64,000 nucleotides of DNA. It comes from Sporopachydermia quercuum (lineage: Eukaryota; Ascomycota; Sporopachydermiomycetes; Sporopachydermiales; Sporopachydermiaceae). The position numbers and the translations under genes are program-made. The first letter of the stretch is position 1, and every line of letters starts with the position of its first letter. The stretch lies in contig BCGN01000009.1 in the NCBI GenBank assembly GCA_001599295.1, positions 496,001-560,000 on the forward strand, written 5' to 3'. The notes below the pieces were generated by a model. The model saw only the letters and a list, made by a program, of their open reading frames with translations. It did no database searches and was not told the DNA's origin. Of the stretch, positions 10,299 through 21,292 are shown in pieces.

Positions 10299-12989
10299 TG
10301 TTAATAATGTTATATATATGCGGTTGGTGAGAGCTCCGTTTTGTTTGAAAATCCACTTCAGCAGTCAAATTATAATATGAACATTCAATGTATTCGAAAG
10401 AGCAACAAGAACCTATATTAGCATGCATCTACCATTAGGAACAACATTGGTAAGGTTGTGAGTGGGTCAGAGTGGGTACATGGGATATGCTTAGTTGTTG
10501 TTCGGTGGAAAAATTCCATGCTGAAATTTACACAACCACTTTGGTTTCCTTAGTCATCGAAAGAAAACGCAGTCACATTGTGATTTGAGAGAAATTATTC
10601 AACAATGATTGAAAAGGACCTGTTTTTGGACTAGATGGTCTTTGACCGATGTATAATTATATTGAGAAAAATACTAATCAGTTTGTTCACAGGGGGTGGA
10701 TAAAATACATAAAATTTTCAATAAGAATAACTTAAACAGTTATAATCGAAAAAAGCTATACAATAGATTAATCTGACGAAAAAATGCTCTTATTCGCTTA
10801 GAACACTGAGTTACTACTTATCAGTGCATGGTTATGAAATTGGATATAATTAGAAGCCAATAACTTACATTTCAACAAAATCACCCACTATTTAGGCTTG
10901 TTGTTCCATCAGTCAGCTTTATAATATTTTCCCAACTGCTATCAATTCAATTAGTCTCTTGATTTCCTCTATATCTGTGCTTATACTTTCTACATTTCAA
11001 ACGTTCTCTCGTAAACAAACTACTTGAAACCGATAAAGCTTTTAAGTTGACCAATACCATGTATTAATATGCAGGAACCGGAAGTCCTTTTGCTATAGGA
11101 TGAAGATTGTGGAACTTGTAACGAAAACCTTATTTCGAACAAATTATTCATTGACTATATATAAGAAAAAATGAGTAAGTTGGTGCCTAACTTCCATCAT
11201 TATTTACCCAGCAAATTGAATAAAGCCTAATTAAGTGTTCAATATTTAGAAACAAAAAGGGCAGTGAGTGAACATGGATTGGTTCGTTAATTGCGAATTC
11301 TCAGTAATTAAATATTGTAGTGATGTTCATGAGTAAGATAGTTCAGATCCTAAATATAGTACCTATGTAGATGAAATATTTCATTCACAATAAACCTGTA
11401 AACAGCCAACATAGAAGTATATCTACCAGCCAGCTAGAAATCCAACTAAACCCAAACATTCTTTCCCTTTCATTCCCAATATCTTCTTCTACTTTATCAC
11501 CTCATATTACAAGAATTTTATTCCTTTCCTTTCCTATCCTTTGTCTCTTGCTTATCTCTCTCAGAGCGATCAATATGTTGATTGTCACATCCAAATGTCC
11601 AGCTCAAACAGAGGCTTACTATTTGCAGCCTAATGAAAAAACTCCAAATAGGGTAATTTCTCTGGTATAGCTGACTTACTAAGTCAAAAGTAAATAGTAA
11701 ACTCGAACCTTATTCAATTTCATTTAAACTTAATTATGCGCCCTTTAGTAGTGCATAAATATGCCTTCCTTGTTTGAAGAGTAATGAAATAAAGTAGAAT
11801 AGCAGAAGAATTGAAGAAAAATGAAAGATATACAGAGAACAATGAATGCTGGAGAAGAAGATTCTATATAACGGAATGTGACTGATACTAATCCTTGTAC
11901 ATTTTAAAACCCTGGAGGACTTATGAACTAGCCGTAAAGGAAAGAACAATGGGTGTCATTTAAAGCTTGTCTTATCATTATTCACTACATACTGTTATCA
12001 TAATACCAACTTGAATAATAACTGAAGACTATTTCTTAATCATGTGAAAGTTTCCAATTCTCCTAGAAACACTATGGAACTTACGTAAATCCAGCACGCT
12101 TCATCTTTAGCGTTTCAAGCAAAGGTATACATACCTTTTCACTTTGCCAATCTTATGGCACCATTACTATATTTAGACCAACATTACACCCACTTTACTA
12201 CCTTAATCAATAGGAAAATGACAACAGGTAAAAGGAATAAATATTCTCCAACTTTCATAATAGAATGCAAACAGACAATTACATATTGATTCCTTAAATT
12301 CTGTGATTATGATTTTACATCATCATTCAACATTACCTTCCAGCGAAAAAGTTTTGCTGAAGAATTTCTAGGTTAAGGTTTTAAAATAGTTAAGAATTAA
12401 TGAGATTCCTAGTCTCAAAATAGAAGGTAGCCTTGGAAACTCCCGTACTTTTCGCGACATGACGCATCAAAAGAAAAAAGAAATGCAAAACTTTTAATTA
12501 AAGTGCACAAACTCTGTTTAAAGTTTTACTTAAAAGTTCTAGATGATGTTGAAGATTAAATTATAAATAGGAATCTGTTCCTTAAATTGTTGATACNAGA
12601 CGTAAATGTATATAGGCCTGAAAATCCTGAGATAGTTGGCAAAGCGATCATCATATTTTGTTGGTTTCGTTTAACGGAACGAGATGAGTTATATCAATCG
12701 TACAAAGTACAAGAGTATTTAGATGATTGAAAGGTTTTATGGATTTATCATACTGCCTTTGAAGTGAAGGAAGTTTTCATTTTTGTCAATAAGCTTGAAG
12801 ATAGGAACAATCAATTAGCATAGCAAGTCGAACGTTAGACAACTAGAAATCAATAGAAATTTAAAGCCATAACAAAAGAGAAGAAAGTCTTATTACATTA
12901 GGACTTGCAAACAAGCTGAGAGATTTCTTCCTTCGATAAGACTATACTCAACACCAAAAAATTACATCTCATATATATTCCTAGACATT
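10299..12989. other. Long intergenic region, RPL26 to membrane protein gene
   Basis: 2.7 kb, the shared promoter side of RPL26 (minus) and the plus-strand gene at 12990. The RPL26-proximal part holds the duplicated GAGTGGGT box. A 99-codon plus frame at 11371-11670 is Ser/Leu/Ile-rich without a recognisable domain, and I do not call it. No tRNA-like A/B boxes were seen. Confidence 0.5.
10458..10477. promoter_or_regulatory. Duplicated GAGTGGGT box upstream of RPL26
   Basis: GAGTGGGT occurs at 10460-10467 and again at 10470-10477, one helical turn apart, about 160-180 bp upstream of the RPL26 start. Read on the gene's strand this is ACCCACTC twice. The 9-mer GTGAGTGGG recurs upstream of RPL11 (29403-29411). 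Rap1-like or Tbf1-like binding is an inference. Confidence 0.4.
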
Positions 12990-13436
12990 ATGGGTATCCC
13001 ACCACCAAACGATGTATTCCTATTAAGGCAACACGCCTATATGGACACCAGAATCAAAGAATACTTACAACCTATATCAGCGACATTCAAGTATCAATTT
13101 GAACCTGACACGGTGCAACATCCCTACAACTATAAGCTCATGTTTCTACTGTTCTTTGGATTTGCAGGACTTATTTTCATAATCCTTAGATCATTGTACG
13201 TGAGAAGACTGGAATCCCACAGAGTTGAATTTTTACCAACTCATTCAGCAGAAACTGTCTCAACGCCGAAAATGAGTTTATCTGACAATCCTTATCACGG
13301 CCAACCACAATTGAATTCACCTCCACAACTGGTATTCGACCCTTCATCACCTGAACTGTCATCTCCACAATCATATTCACCTGTTTATACACCCATTTTT
13401 CAGTTCCCAACTGCCAAAACATGTAAGGCAGTTTAA
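12990..13436 (+). CDS. Small single-pass membrane protein, unrecognised
   Basis: A 148-residue protein starting at an ATG. About 48 polar residues precede one strong membrane span (about 49-68, rich in Phe, Leu and Ile) followed by positive residues (VRRLESHR). The inside-positive rule therefore places the C-terminal tail in the cytosol. The tail is Pro/Ser-rich with several SP/TP sites (LNSPPQL, PSSPELSSPQ, YSPVYTP), possible targets of proline-directed kinases. There is no cleavable signal peptide. I do not recognise a family. Composition and the tidy start/TM/tail arrangement make it more likely real than chance. Confidence 0.6.
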   Translation: MGIPPPNDVFLLRQHAYMDTRIKEYLQPISATFKYQFEPDTVQHPYNYKLMFLLFFGFAGLIFIILRSLYVRRLESHRVEFLPTHSAETVSTPKMSLSDNPYHGQPQLNSPPQLVFDPSSPELSSPQSYSPVYTPIFQFPTAKTCKAV

Positions 13437-14295
13437 TATTGAATGCCATTTCGGTATTTGAAGCTTCACTCTACTATACGCTCACATGAGTTGTTCGCAT
13501 TTTTATCTTGGTTGGTTTTTTCTTTGCATCGTTTACTTCGCCCATGCATTTGGCTAAATATAATTCATTACCTTGCATTTTTTACGGATTTTGAAATTAC
13601 TTTTTTGTTTAAAGGACTGAAATGTAGGTTTTGTTGGATATTAACACTACATAATCAATAATACTATGCTGTACGGTATATATATATCTACCATACACCC
13701 AGTTTGTATTACGACACATGTGTACATATAATGCACCCTACCTTCTCCCGTTGGCCTTCATATTAAAACTTCCCAATTATGATCTTTGCTCTCCGATATT
13801 CAACCAGAGTCACAATCCTACTATTCAGTATACCGTTTTCTAAGCCATCCATCTCATTGTGATCCAAAGATCATTCCTTACTTCTCAAGGCCGCCCTTTC
13901 AATTCCTTTCAATTCCTTCCGCTCCATCATTGAGAAGCCTCAGCCAATACAACCATCATCATTATTACCCCTCTAGGAAATGTCCCATACTACCAAAAGG
14001 AGATTTCAAGGGAGGAATTTTGTAGACTATTATGAAACAGGTATGTCTCTTGTGATGCCCTCTTATATTATACGATTATATTGAACGAGGAAACACTTCA
14101 CGTCTCCTCTCANATGTAGCTGGCCTACAAAGAACAGGCTGTTGGTGTCTTGATTCCTTATCCTATCCTTATCCTTCTCCATAGAAAGAAGGACCAAAGA
14201 ACATGGAAGTGGATTTTCTAATAAAGGGTACTATAATTGACATTGAAAGTGTTAGTAGTACTAATTGAAGTATTTGGGAGGTTTTATTGGAGAAA
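13437..14295. other. Intergenic, upstream of GRH1
   Basis: 0.86 kb. It contains TATATATATC near 13680 and a perfect splice donor after a mini open frame (ATGAAACAG, then GTATGT at 14041), with TACTAAT at 14257-14263 and in-phase AG sites at 14279-14280 and 14291-14292. This is a possible upstream GRH1 exon, discussed in the findings. The 79-codon frame at 13786-14025 looks like noise. Confidence 0.5.
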
Positions 14296-15315
14296 ATGTT
14301 TGCATTTGCCAAGAATATAGTGAAACAGATTGAACAACAGGCTGAATCGATTATTGCTCCTGAACCAAGTAATAGCTCATCGTCAGCAGTTGGAAAAGAT
14401 CTTCCCGACTTTGCGTTTCGCGTCCTTTATGTGAAAGAAAACTCGTCAGCGTTTGGGAAATTAGAGCCATTTTTTGATTACATCATTGCAGTCAATGGAG
14501 CACCAATTCCAAGGACAGATCCTAATGCATCAGCCAATCCCTATGCCACACCGTCTTTTCTTACATCATCAACACCTACACCTGATTACTCAGCAATAGA
14601 CCTTTCCGTATCACCTTTAGGTTTAACGGTATTTTCTGCCAAAGGATTCACCACCAGGCATGTAGTTCTAAAAGGGCCAATTGGCGCATCTATTCAGTGG
14701 GCACCTTTATCCTCAATTCATTATGTATGGCATGTGCTGTCAGTAGCACCAGGTTCTCCTGCTGCAGAAGCAGGACTTTTAGCTGATAGTGATTACATAA
14801 TAGACATAGAAGGAGGTCTTCTTGCAGGGGGAGGTGAAGATCTTCTCTCTTCCTTTGTTTTTCACTCATTTGAGACTTCTCCTGGCCAGCCCTTGAAGAT
14901 GTATGTTTATAATCATGACCACGACATTGTTCGAACTGTGGAAATTACCCCAAGAAGAGGCTGGGGAGGAAGAGGTCTTTTGGGTTGTAACATTGGCTAC
15001 GGAGGTTTGCATAGTATACCAGAGCCCTTAGGTGTTGCAACTGGTACTCCTCTATTTGAAACAGATGACCTACTACAGGCACCAGTGCCAATGCCAATGC
15101 CAGTGCCAGTACGACCCAGGAAGCTGAAGAAGAGTACGAATGATGGAAGTAAGGACAAGGAAGAAGAAAAGAAAAAACAAGTAGCAGATTTGCGGGAGTA
15201 TTTCCAGCAAGAAGAAGAAAGAAGTAAGCAAAATGATCATTTTGTCGCAACCAATGATGAAACTATATCAGCGTTACCTCCACCACCAAAAGTAGGTCAT
15301 CAGCAGAAATCATAA
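14296..15315 (+). CDS. GRH1: GRASP-family Golgi/ER-exit-site protein Grh1
   Basis: Peripheral membrane protein of early secretory compartments that works with COPII and in unconventional secretion. The start chosen is the ATG at 14296, giving 339 residues beginning MFAFAKNIVKQIEQQ. This parallels the S. cerevisiae Met-Phe amphipathic N-terminus thought to be acetylated by NatC and to bind membrane. Two GRASP PDZ-like domains follow (about 35-140 and 145-245). The second has SVAPGSPAAEAGLLADSDYI, and GCNIGYGGLHSIP closes the region as in the family. The tail is Pro-rich (repeated P-V/M), then Lys/Glu-rich. An in-frame extension through an upstream mini-exon is possible. Its neighbour GID7 belongs to the same ancestral block as I recall it (GRH1 next to EMI2/GLK1, GLK1 next to GID7). 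Confidence 0.92.
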   Translation: MFAFAKNIVKQIEQQAESIIAPEPSNSSSSAVGKDLPDFAFRVLYVKENSSAFGKLEPFFDYIIAVNGAPIPRTDPNASANPYATPSFLTSSTPTPDYSAIDLSVSPLGLTVFSAKGFTTRHVVLKGPIGASIQWAPLSSIHYVWHVLSVAPGSPAAEAGLLADSDYIIDIEGGLLAGGGEDLLSSFVFHSFETSPGQPLKMYVYNHDHDIVRTVEITPRRGWGGRGLLGCNIGYGGLHSIPEPLGVATGTPLFETDDLLQAPVPMPMPVPVRPRKLKKSTNDGSKDKEEEKKKQVADLREYFQQEEERSKQNDHFVATNDETISALPPPPKVGHQQKS

Positions 15316-15786
15316 TTTTCCTATGATCACCGGAAAGAACTGGAGAACCCTGGAGAAATAAAGCATTTCATATATAGTACGAACCTACATTTGTATATTA
15401 ATGTCATAGGCTTACGCTCTTGGCATTTCAGCTGATTACTGACTGCCTATTTCAATAATTATGAAGATAAAAGTAATACGCGAAGCCAATTACTACTAAC
15501 TATATAGGCCACATGACACATTAATCATAGATATGACTCACTTAATCATAAAAGCTGAAGCACTTTCTCGTTTGTCCAAGTAAATAAATGAAATGAAGAA
15601 AAGAAAGAAAAATTGTAAGAAAAGAATTAACAAAAACAAAAGAACGCCGAATTACCTTAAAAACCATACAGAAAAATCAAACCAGAAGCATATCAGAAGC
15701 ATGCCAGATACCAGAAACAAAACAAAAAGAACCCAGGTTTATCATTATACCGCAGTAGATAGCTTAGTATATACACCATTGAATAC
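15316..15786. other. Convergent 3' region, GRH1 and GID7
   Basis: 470 bp between tail-to-tail genes. It has an A-rich stretch at 15590-15650. Open frames on both strands here are antisense or compositional. Nothing else was seen. Confidence 0.6.
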
Positions 15787-17424
15787 TCATGGAGGAGATG
15801 CAGGACCCCATATTCTAATAGTTTTATCATCACTAGCACTTGCAAGCATACTATAGTTCTTGGGGTTCCATGAGACACTATTCACAATACTCTCATGACC
15901 TTCAAGTACTGCTATCAATGCACCAAACTCCCTATTCCATAAATAAACATTACCATCTTCTGAACCACTGGCAACAACAGTATCTCCGTCTCCTCCAAAC
16001 CTTGATCTTATAATGAAGTTATTTTGCTGTTGGCCAACTAGTTTTCTAACCAGTCTGAAAGAGTGAATATCCCATATATGTAGTTCATCAGGTGAGACAT
16101 TCACCAAGCCATACTGTGAGTTATGAGAGATAGATATCGAAGTCAGCTTTCTTTCCATTGATATTGTCTTAATTTCTGGATATCCAGGTTCAGTTAAATC
16201 ATGAAAATGTATCTTGTGTTCGTGTGATATAAGAACTAATCGCGCATCGTCAGGGGATATAGCCAAATCTGCAATTCTGGGTACAGCATCGAACACATGT
16301 TTCAGCTTGCCCTCAGAGCTCCAAACAAGCATTCTTTTATCAATAGAAGCAGTAATGAACTGTTTACCGGAGTGAAACCAGGCACAAGTCACGATCGATT
16401 CCTCATGGCCATCGATGTTAGCTATTAATGTCTCCTTAATGGGATCCCATAGTTTAGCCTTTAAGTCAGCACCGCAAGATACCAATCGGCTGTCATCAGG
16501 GGACCATGCAAGGTATAACACAGCACCATCATGACCGGTAAGTCTTTTGACGGGTTGGAATGTTTTCACGTCCCAAATGATAACAGTGCAATCTCTTGAT
16601 GCTGAGGCTAAGTACTTGCCAGAGTTAGAGAACTCTACGTACCACACTTCGTGATCATGAGAAGTAAGCGTATGCGTATTATACAACGGGAATTTGGCAT
16701 AATCGCCTCTATAATTAGAACAAAGAGATATGCGTTGGTGATAGGGAGACAAATTGTACAAAGCTTGAGACTTTTGANATAATAGTGCATCCTGTAATAA
16801 ATGAGCCAATCTATGCGGTGGAAGCATACAAGATGGAGCGATGGACTTGTGCAGCTTTTTCAATAATTCATTTCGTGATCCGTTTTCTTTTCCTCTCCAA
16901 CTAGAATGTTGGTATAAATCTTCTTTATTTGTATACATCATCAATGATGTTAGCAAAGGAATGTTAGTTTGCTTTGCGTCTTTCTCTAATGGGGTTATTT
17001 CGTTTCTTAGTACATCTAAGGCAGCCATTTGATTCCCTGCTTCTAAAAATTCTAAAAACTTTTGTCTTCTGATTTCAAAGAGCATAATCTTCTCAGTCAG
17101 TATCAACTGTGCTGATAATCCAATGGCGTCATTAGTAGGAGCCAATTCAAGCTCTTGTATGATTGCTTCTGCTTCATTCCAGAGTCCATTCAGAATGCTT
17201 GAATTGAATTTAGTGACCACGGGTGAATTGATGGTAATTTTAGATTCCTTTTCTAAAAGATCTGCAGAATTTCCATATCCTAGGTCTTTCAGAGATTGAA
17301 TGATCAATCTGATAATTTCTACCTTGTCTAGCCTATAATAGGCAAGGGCAGCATTTGCTGATGACGATGCAGACACCACTGAGGAGGAATCAGAATCAGA
17401 ATCAGGTATCGATGTGTCTGACAT
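15787..17424 (-). CDS. GID7: GID/CTLH E3 ligase subunit Gid7 (WDR26-type)
   Basis: WD40 subunit of the GID ubiquitin ligase that degrades gluconeogenic enzymes when glucose returns; Gid7 drives higher-order assembly. The start chosen is the ATG at 17424 (MSDTSIPDSDSDSS), giving 545 residues. An acidic/Ser N-terminus is followed by LisH (about 35-65, VEIIRLIIQSLKDLGYGNSA), CTLH (about 72-130) and a beta-propeller from about 240 to the end. WD endings include IIWDV, KLWDP, LVWSS, HIWDI, YLWNR and RIWGP. It is shorter than S. cerevisiae Gid7 (about 745 residues) and closer to WDR26 in order. One codon is ambiguous near 16779. Confidence 0.92.
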   Translation of the reverse strand: MSDTSIPDSDSDSSSVVSASSSANAALAYYRLDKVEIIRLIIQSLKDLGYGNSADLLEKESKITINSPVVTKFNSSILNGLWNEAEAIIQELELAPTNDAIGLSAQLILTEKIMLFEIRRQKFLEFLEAGNQMAALDVLRNEITPLEKDAKQTNIPLLTSLMMYTNKEDLYQHSSWRGKENGSRNELLKKLHKSIAPSCMLPPHRLAHLLQDALLXQKSQALYNLSPYHQRISLCSNYRGDYAKFPLYNTHTLTSHDHEVWYVEFSNSGKYLASASRDCTVIIWDVKTFQPVKRLTGHDGAVLYLAWSPDDSRLVSCGADLKAKLWDPIKETLIANIDGHEESIVTCAWFHSGKQFITASIDKRMLVWSSEGKLKHVFDAVPRIADLAISPDDARLVLISHEHKIHFHDLTEPGYPEIKTISMERKLTSISISHNSQYGLVNVSPDELHIWDIHSFRLVRKLVGQQQNNFIIRSRFGGDGDTVVASGSEDGNVYLWNREFGALIAVLEGHESIVNSVSWNPKNYSMLASASDDKTIRIWGPASPP

Positions 17425-18949
17425 TCTTTCGGAAATAAAAGTCAATTTTTAAGATATATGTAAATATAGATAATTTGATTGGTTTTCTTATTTCCAAAGG
17501 TTGAATAACCTTTGGTGAGTTTGTTAACTATCGCTTCTCTATATCGCTCTATACTCCTTAATGCACTATCAATGCTTAGGATGTCACAGGAGCAGCTATC
17601 AGTAGATCAGTGGCAGGAACAGTATAACGGAATGGTCAAGTATACTCAATAATCAGCTTAATTGGCATTTGCAAACAAATTTATAACCTTTGATGATATA
17701 GAGAAGCGTGCAATTGCCTTTACAACTGTGAAACAAGCCTATTGATAACATAACATAAAGGAAAGGCGTTGTGTCAGTTGAGAAAGTCCAATATCCAGTA
17801 GGAGATAAAAGTGTGGTGGCGTAATAAGGTTGAATGTCTATGCAGAGTTTATGCAGGTGCATGTTGATTGATTATGTGATTAATAATAAACCGAATTATC
17901 TACCCAAAGTTGAGGTAGGAACGGAAGAACAAGGGCAGTGAGAAACGGTTGAAAGAATGAATTCAAAAGAGTGTAAGTCATTACAATTGAAAAAAAAGTC
18001 TACATAGGAAGATTTGTGATTAGTATTTGTCTGAAAATAACAGTTGGTCAATCTTTGTATGGTTCGACTTACTTCGCCATATAAGCTTGTCTATTCTGAT
18101 TCTACTAGACAATCAATCTGACTATATATAATTTAATTCAAACCCAAAAACTTCTCCAACTTATTTCTTTCATCATATTATCAGTTTTATAGATCATATC
18201 AGTGTTCAACTTGCTCCAGAGTTCCTTCCCTACCTCATCTACTCTTCTCTTCTTCTCGACCCAAAAGGGTAATTATTCCCTTTTCCTCATAAAGGTTTTA
18301 ACATCCCATGACTTATCACTATTGTTCTCTGTTTGTATGTAAAATTTCCTCTTTTGGTTTTGTATGAAGGATGAGCATCAAAGGCATTCCCCGGAACTTT
18401 TCACGCTTTTCTTCTTATCATATTTTTATGAATAACGTAAAGAGGAATGAAAGAAGAAGAATAATACTGTTATTGATTATTTGTTGTTTTACTACTCTAT
18501 CATATATTGTGGGATATCTGAAAGTGGAAGTTAACAATTTGATTGTTGATTGTTTCTGCTCGACATATACGAGTCAGTTTCATTGTATTGCACTGCATTG
18601 TTTTGTTTTGTATGGATCGAAAGCGAGATTGTAGAGGTGCAATTGACTGGTGATTAGTTTTATAGCTTGCGGCAATTGTTCATCAAAGAAGCTCACTAAT
18701 ACCTAATAATAGTCTGGTATCAAGTCCCAGAATAGTTCAGTCTACATATCTACCTGCTCATATACAGTCTTCCACCTTGTGTACATTCTCAGGCTCAACC
18801 TCACACCTGCTCATCATCACTTAAACAAACATAATAGTTTATCTCGATAGATTTCAGGAGTGTTCTTGATCTTATACATTCATTTGAGCTGTCATCCAAC
18901 AATTATCTGTTAACGGTGTTATATTTATCGTATCACAATCAAACTCAAC
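17425..18949. other. Divergent promoter region, GID7 and hypothetical gene
   Basis: 1.5 kb between head-to-head genes. It carries one exact GATTATGTGAT at 17870-17880. Small open frames (17653-17862 minus, 18371-18634 plus) lack family character. Confidence 0.55.
17870..17880 (+). promoter_or_regulatory. GATTATGTGAT motif, copy 1
   Basis: An exact 11-mer found five times in the window, only in promoter intervals. This copy is about 450 bp upstream of GID7 and 1.07 kb upstream of the gene at 18950. The binding factor is unknown; TTATGTGAT has bZIP-like half-site character (inference). Confidence 0.45.
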
Positions 18950-19495
18950 ATGAGTTCTTGTTTAAGCTACAAAAGACCAAACCATACTTTGGACCTGAGC
19001 CACAGTCCCAATCATTTATCAGAAAATGTTTGCAATCGGTCGAAGCGTGTTTGTCGTAAAAGTTTGAGCCATCAAACGACTTTCTCGAATTCAGTAAAGG
19101 CTTTCAACAATAATTACCACTCTGATGAACATATGGCTGATGCTTTCATAGGGGCTACCAGTACCCCAGGAAGACTAACTACAGTCTCATCAGCTGCTTA
19201 CCGTGATATAGCATCTGGTCAATCATTTTCATTGCAAAACTCGTACATACATTCATTACCGAGTCAAGAACAACGACAGCAGCAGCAACCAAAACACAAA
19301 CCCGCTGATCAGGAAGTATATAAGGAGCCTCAGTGGAGCGCTATGGATATATCCGACAGGCTATACGAAATGCCTGAAGATGATTCAGATTCTAACGAAT
19401 ATGATTCAAGAAAACAAGGCAATTCAGAGCTGATATGTGATCCTGATGCTGAAATCGAGGATTATATGTATGGACTATTGAATCACTATAGTTGA
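18950..19495 (+). CDS. Hypothetical Ser/Gln-rich protein
   Basis: A 181-residue protein with an ATG start. It is mostly low-complexity: a basic, Ser/His/Asn-rich N-terminus (with KRVCRKS, a possible nuclear-localisation patch), a Gln run near residue 108, and an acidic C-terminus (PEDDSDSNEYDS, then DAEIEDYMYGLLNHYS). There is no signal peptide or membrane span. I do not recognise it. The ordered acidic end, with regularly spaced hydrophobic residues, could be a short interaction motif. It converges on the next gene. Confidence 0.5.
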   Translation: MSSCLSYKRPNHTLDLSHSPNHLSENVCNRSKRVCRKSLSHQTTFSNSVKAFNNNYHSDEHMADAFIGATSTPGRLTTVSSAAYRDIASGQSFSLQNSYIHSLPSQEQRQQQQPKHKPADQEVYKEPQWSAMDISDRLYEMPEDDSDSNEYDSRKQGNSELICDPDAEIEDYMYGLLNHYS

Positions 19496-20106
19496 AGCTC
19501 TTATGAATGAATCGAAGGAAGACGAGTTAAGGGGTTTATTTTTAAGGTCTAAAAGAGTAANGTTTGTTGAGTGGTTGGAAGGTTTATGTTTTGGCTAAGA
19601 AAAGGATAAATGAGTATGTTTACTAGCTAGCAAGCAGGGAAAGAAATTTGTACGTTTATATGCTTAAATGATTAAAAAGATAAAAATACATTATGACTAA
19701 ACTATGAAACATTGAAATAATAACCCGCAAAGCGGCAGTGACAGTAACGACTGAGAAAACAAAACAAAACAAAACAAAAAAACAGTCGAGGACAAACAAA
19801 CAAAATGTGGCAAAACAGGCCATACCAAATCATAGCACTAATTGCAACTCAATGCAGTACCACTCGTTTCAAATTACAGGCTAATCAAACCAAATCAAAC
19901 CAAACTCCTTATGCCAGATAGGTTCAGAAAGAGAAACTGAGATCCTTCATACATCATAGTTTTCATTATGTTATAAACATTTACTATTCTTCATTAAATC
20001 ATAATTTCAACTTCGAAAGTCTTTGATTCTCTCATTTCTGTTTCTTTCTAAATTAACTCCAAGTAATAATGTTACATATACCAAAATAGCTTCAAACGAT
20101 GGTACC
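19496..20106. other. Convergent 3' region with AAAAC repeat
   Basis: 611 bp between tail-to-tail genes. It contains about four AAAAC units at 19756-19780 and similar CAAAC/CCAAA runs to about 19905. No gene is seen. Confidence 0.6.
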
Positions 20107-20796
20107 TCATCCAGCTCGTTCTACCCAGAAGTTGGCAATTTCTCCACCATCTTTCATTTTTCTCAACTCTCTCACTATCATGATACCGATTTCGTATTTA
20201 TCCTTCTCCAGTTTATCTAATTTTCTCTTTAATTGATCATGTAAATCTACTAATTTTCTCCTTTCGTTTAAATCGTGAGTACAAGGATTCGGAGGTAATA
20301 ACTGGCTCAAGAATTCAATATAATACTGAATCTTTTCCGTCTTCTCTCCTAGTTTTCTCTGTTGTGCTTGCAGGACTCGTATATATTCATCTTTGCTCCT
20401 ATATTTCCTCACATCTGCTAAAGACATCCTGGTTTCTGCTACCAAGTCTCTCATAGTATCTACTTCTCTTTTGAAATGTATTTTGCTGTCAGATTCAGAT
20501 GTTGTCGATGAAGACGTGTTTCGTCTATCGTCATTATCATTATATACTGCCAGCTTTGTAGGCTTTTTCTTGGATTTTCTTGTTAGAGAATGCGATGGTT
20601 TAGTGACAGTAACATTGAAAGGACCCCACGATTGTTTCAATGGCGTTGGCAATGGCTTTGCTGTATTCTTTTCAGATTCTTCATTTTCTCCTTTTAGTTT
20701 GGTATTCTGTTGACTGAGCAGATTCTCGTTATTGCTAGCTTTTACTGAAGATATAACATCGGGGTTTATCTCCACAGGAGCAGTTTCATGCACCAT
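20107..20796 (-). CDS. Coiled-coil protein, unplaced
   Basis: A 229-residue protein. A disordered N-terminal half contains SWGPFNVTVTKPSHSLTRKS and a basic KSKKKPTK patch. The C-terminal half, from about residue 108, is helical and charged (RDLVAETRMSLADVRKYRSK, YIRVLQAQQRKLGEKTEKIQ, LKRKLDKLEKDKYEIGIM), likely a coiled coil, ending GEIANFWVERAG. It might be related to the fungal YMR295C/YGR273C group, which as I recall pairs a disordered GPF-containing segment with a helical end, but I cannot confirm that. A strong candidate G1/S promoter element lies about 430-460 bp upstream. Confidence 0.65.
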   Translation of the reverse strand: MVHETAPVEINPDVISSVKASNNENLLSQQNTKLKGENEESEKNTAKPLPTPLKQSWGPFNVTVTKPSHSLTRKSKKKPTKLAVYNDNDDRRNTSSSTTSESDSKIHFKREVDTMRDLVAETRMSLADVRKYRSKDEYIRVLQAQQRKLGEKTEKIQYYIEFLSQLLPPNPCTHDLNERRKLVDLHDQLKRKLDKLEKDKYEIGIMIVRELRKMKDGGEIANFWVERAG

Positions 20797-21224
20797 ATTT
20801 CAGAGAGTAATTACACCTTGATGCTGACCTTAATGCTGAACAAAATAAGCAATCCTCAAAAATAATTAGAGAAAATCTTAGAGAAAATCCCTTTCTGCTG
20901 TTGAGCTCTGGCTAGGCTGAAGTAAGCACTGATACACCTGTTTTGCATAAGTACCCGTATAATAGTCTTGATACTGATAAGATGCTCTAACAGATTAAAT
21001 GGATAGAGATAGTCTCGTTAGCACTTATTCATATACAACTAACTATATTTTAGCTCTTGCTTGATTTCGCTTCTCAACAACAGAAAAACTACTTTATATG
21101 AAACTGACCGTAAACATGACTCGTATTCGTACTATGCTTTCCACTATCTGCCATCGTAGAGAATATCTACACCCTCCGCAAGAGAAGAATGATATACTAA
21201 AGAGGGCAAAAAGGGTGGGAATTT

Positions 21225-21253
21225 GACGCGCGTCGTTTTCCGTCTTTCGCGAA
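21225..21253. promoter_or_regulatory. Candidate MBF/SBF (MCB/SCB) cluster
   Basis: GACGCGCGTC is a 10-bp perfect palindrome related to the MCB core. Eleven bases on, TTTCGCG is the complement of CGCGAAA, which fits the SCB consensus CRCGAAA. Together in a divergent promoter they suggest G1/S-phase transcription of one or both flanking unplaced genes (inference from known yeast MBF/SBF sites). Confidence 0.45.
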
Positions 21254-21281
21254 TATTTAAGCTTTTTGGAGGACATTAGTT

Positions 21282-21292
21282 GATTATGTGAT
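21282..21292 (+). promoter_or_regulatory. GATTATGTGAT motif, copy 2
   Basis: Exact copy in a divergent promoter, 30 bp from the MCB/SCB-like cluster. It lies about 490 bp upstream of the coiled-coil gene and 710 bp upstream of the 411-residue gene. Confidence 0.45.

Noticed and set aside
11371-11670. 99-codon frame in the RPL26 upstream spacer
   Set aside because: Ser/Leu/Ile-rich with no recognisable family, in DNA whose composition produces such frames easily.
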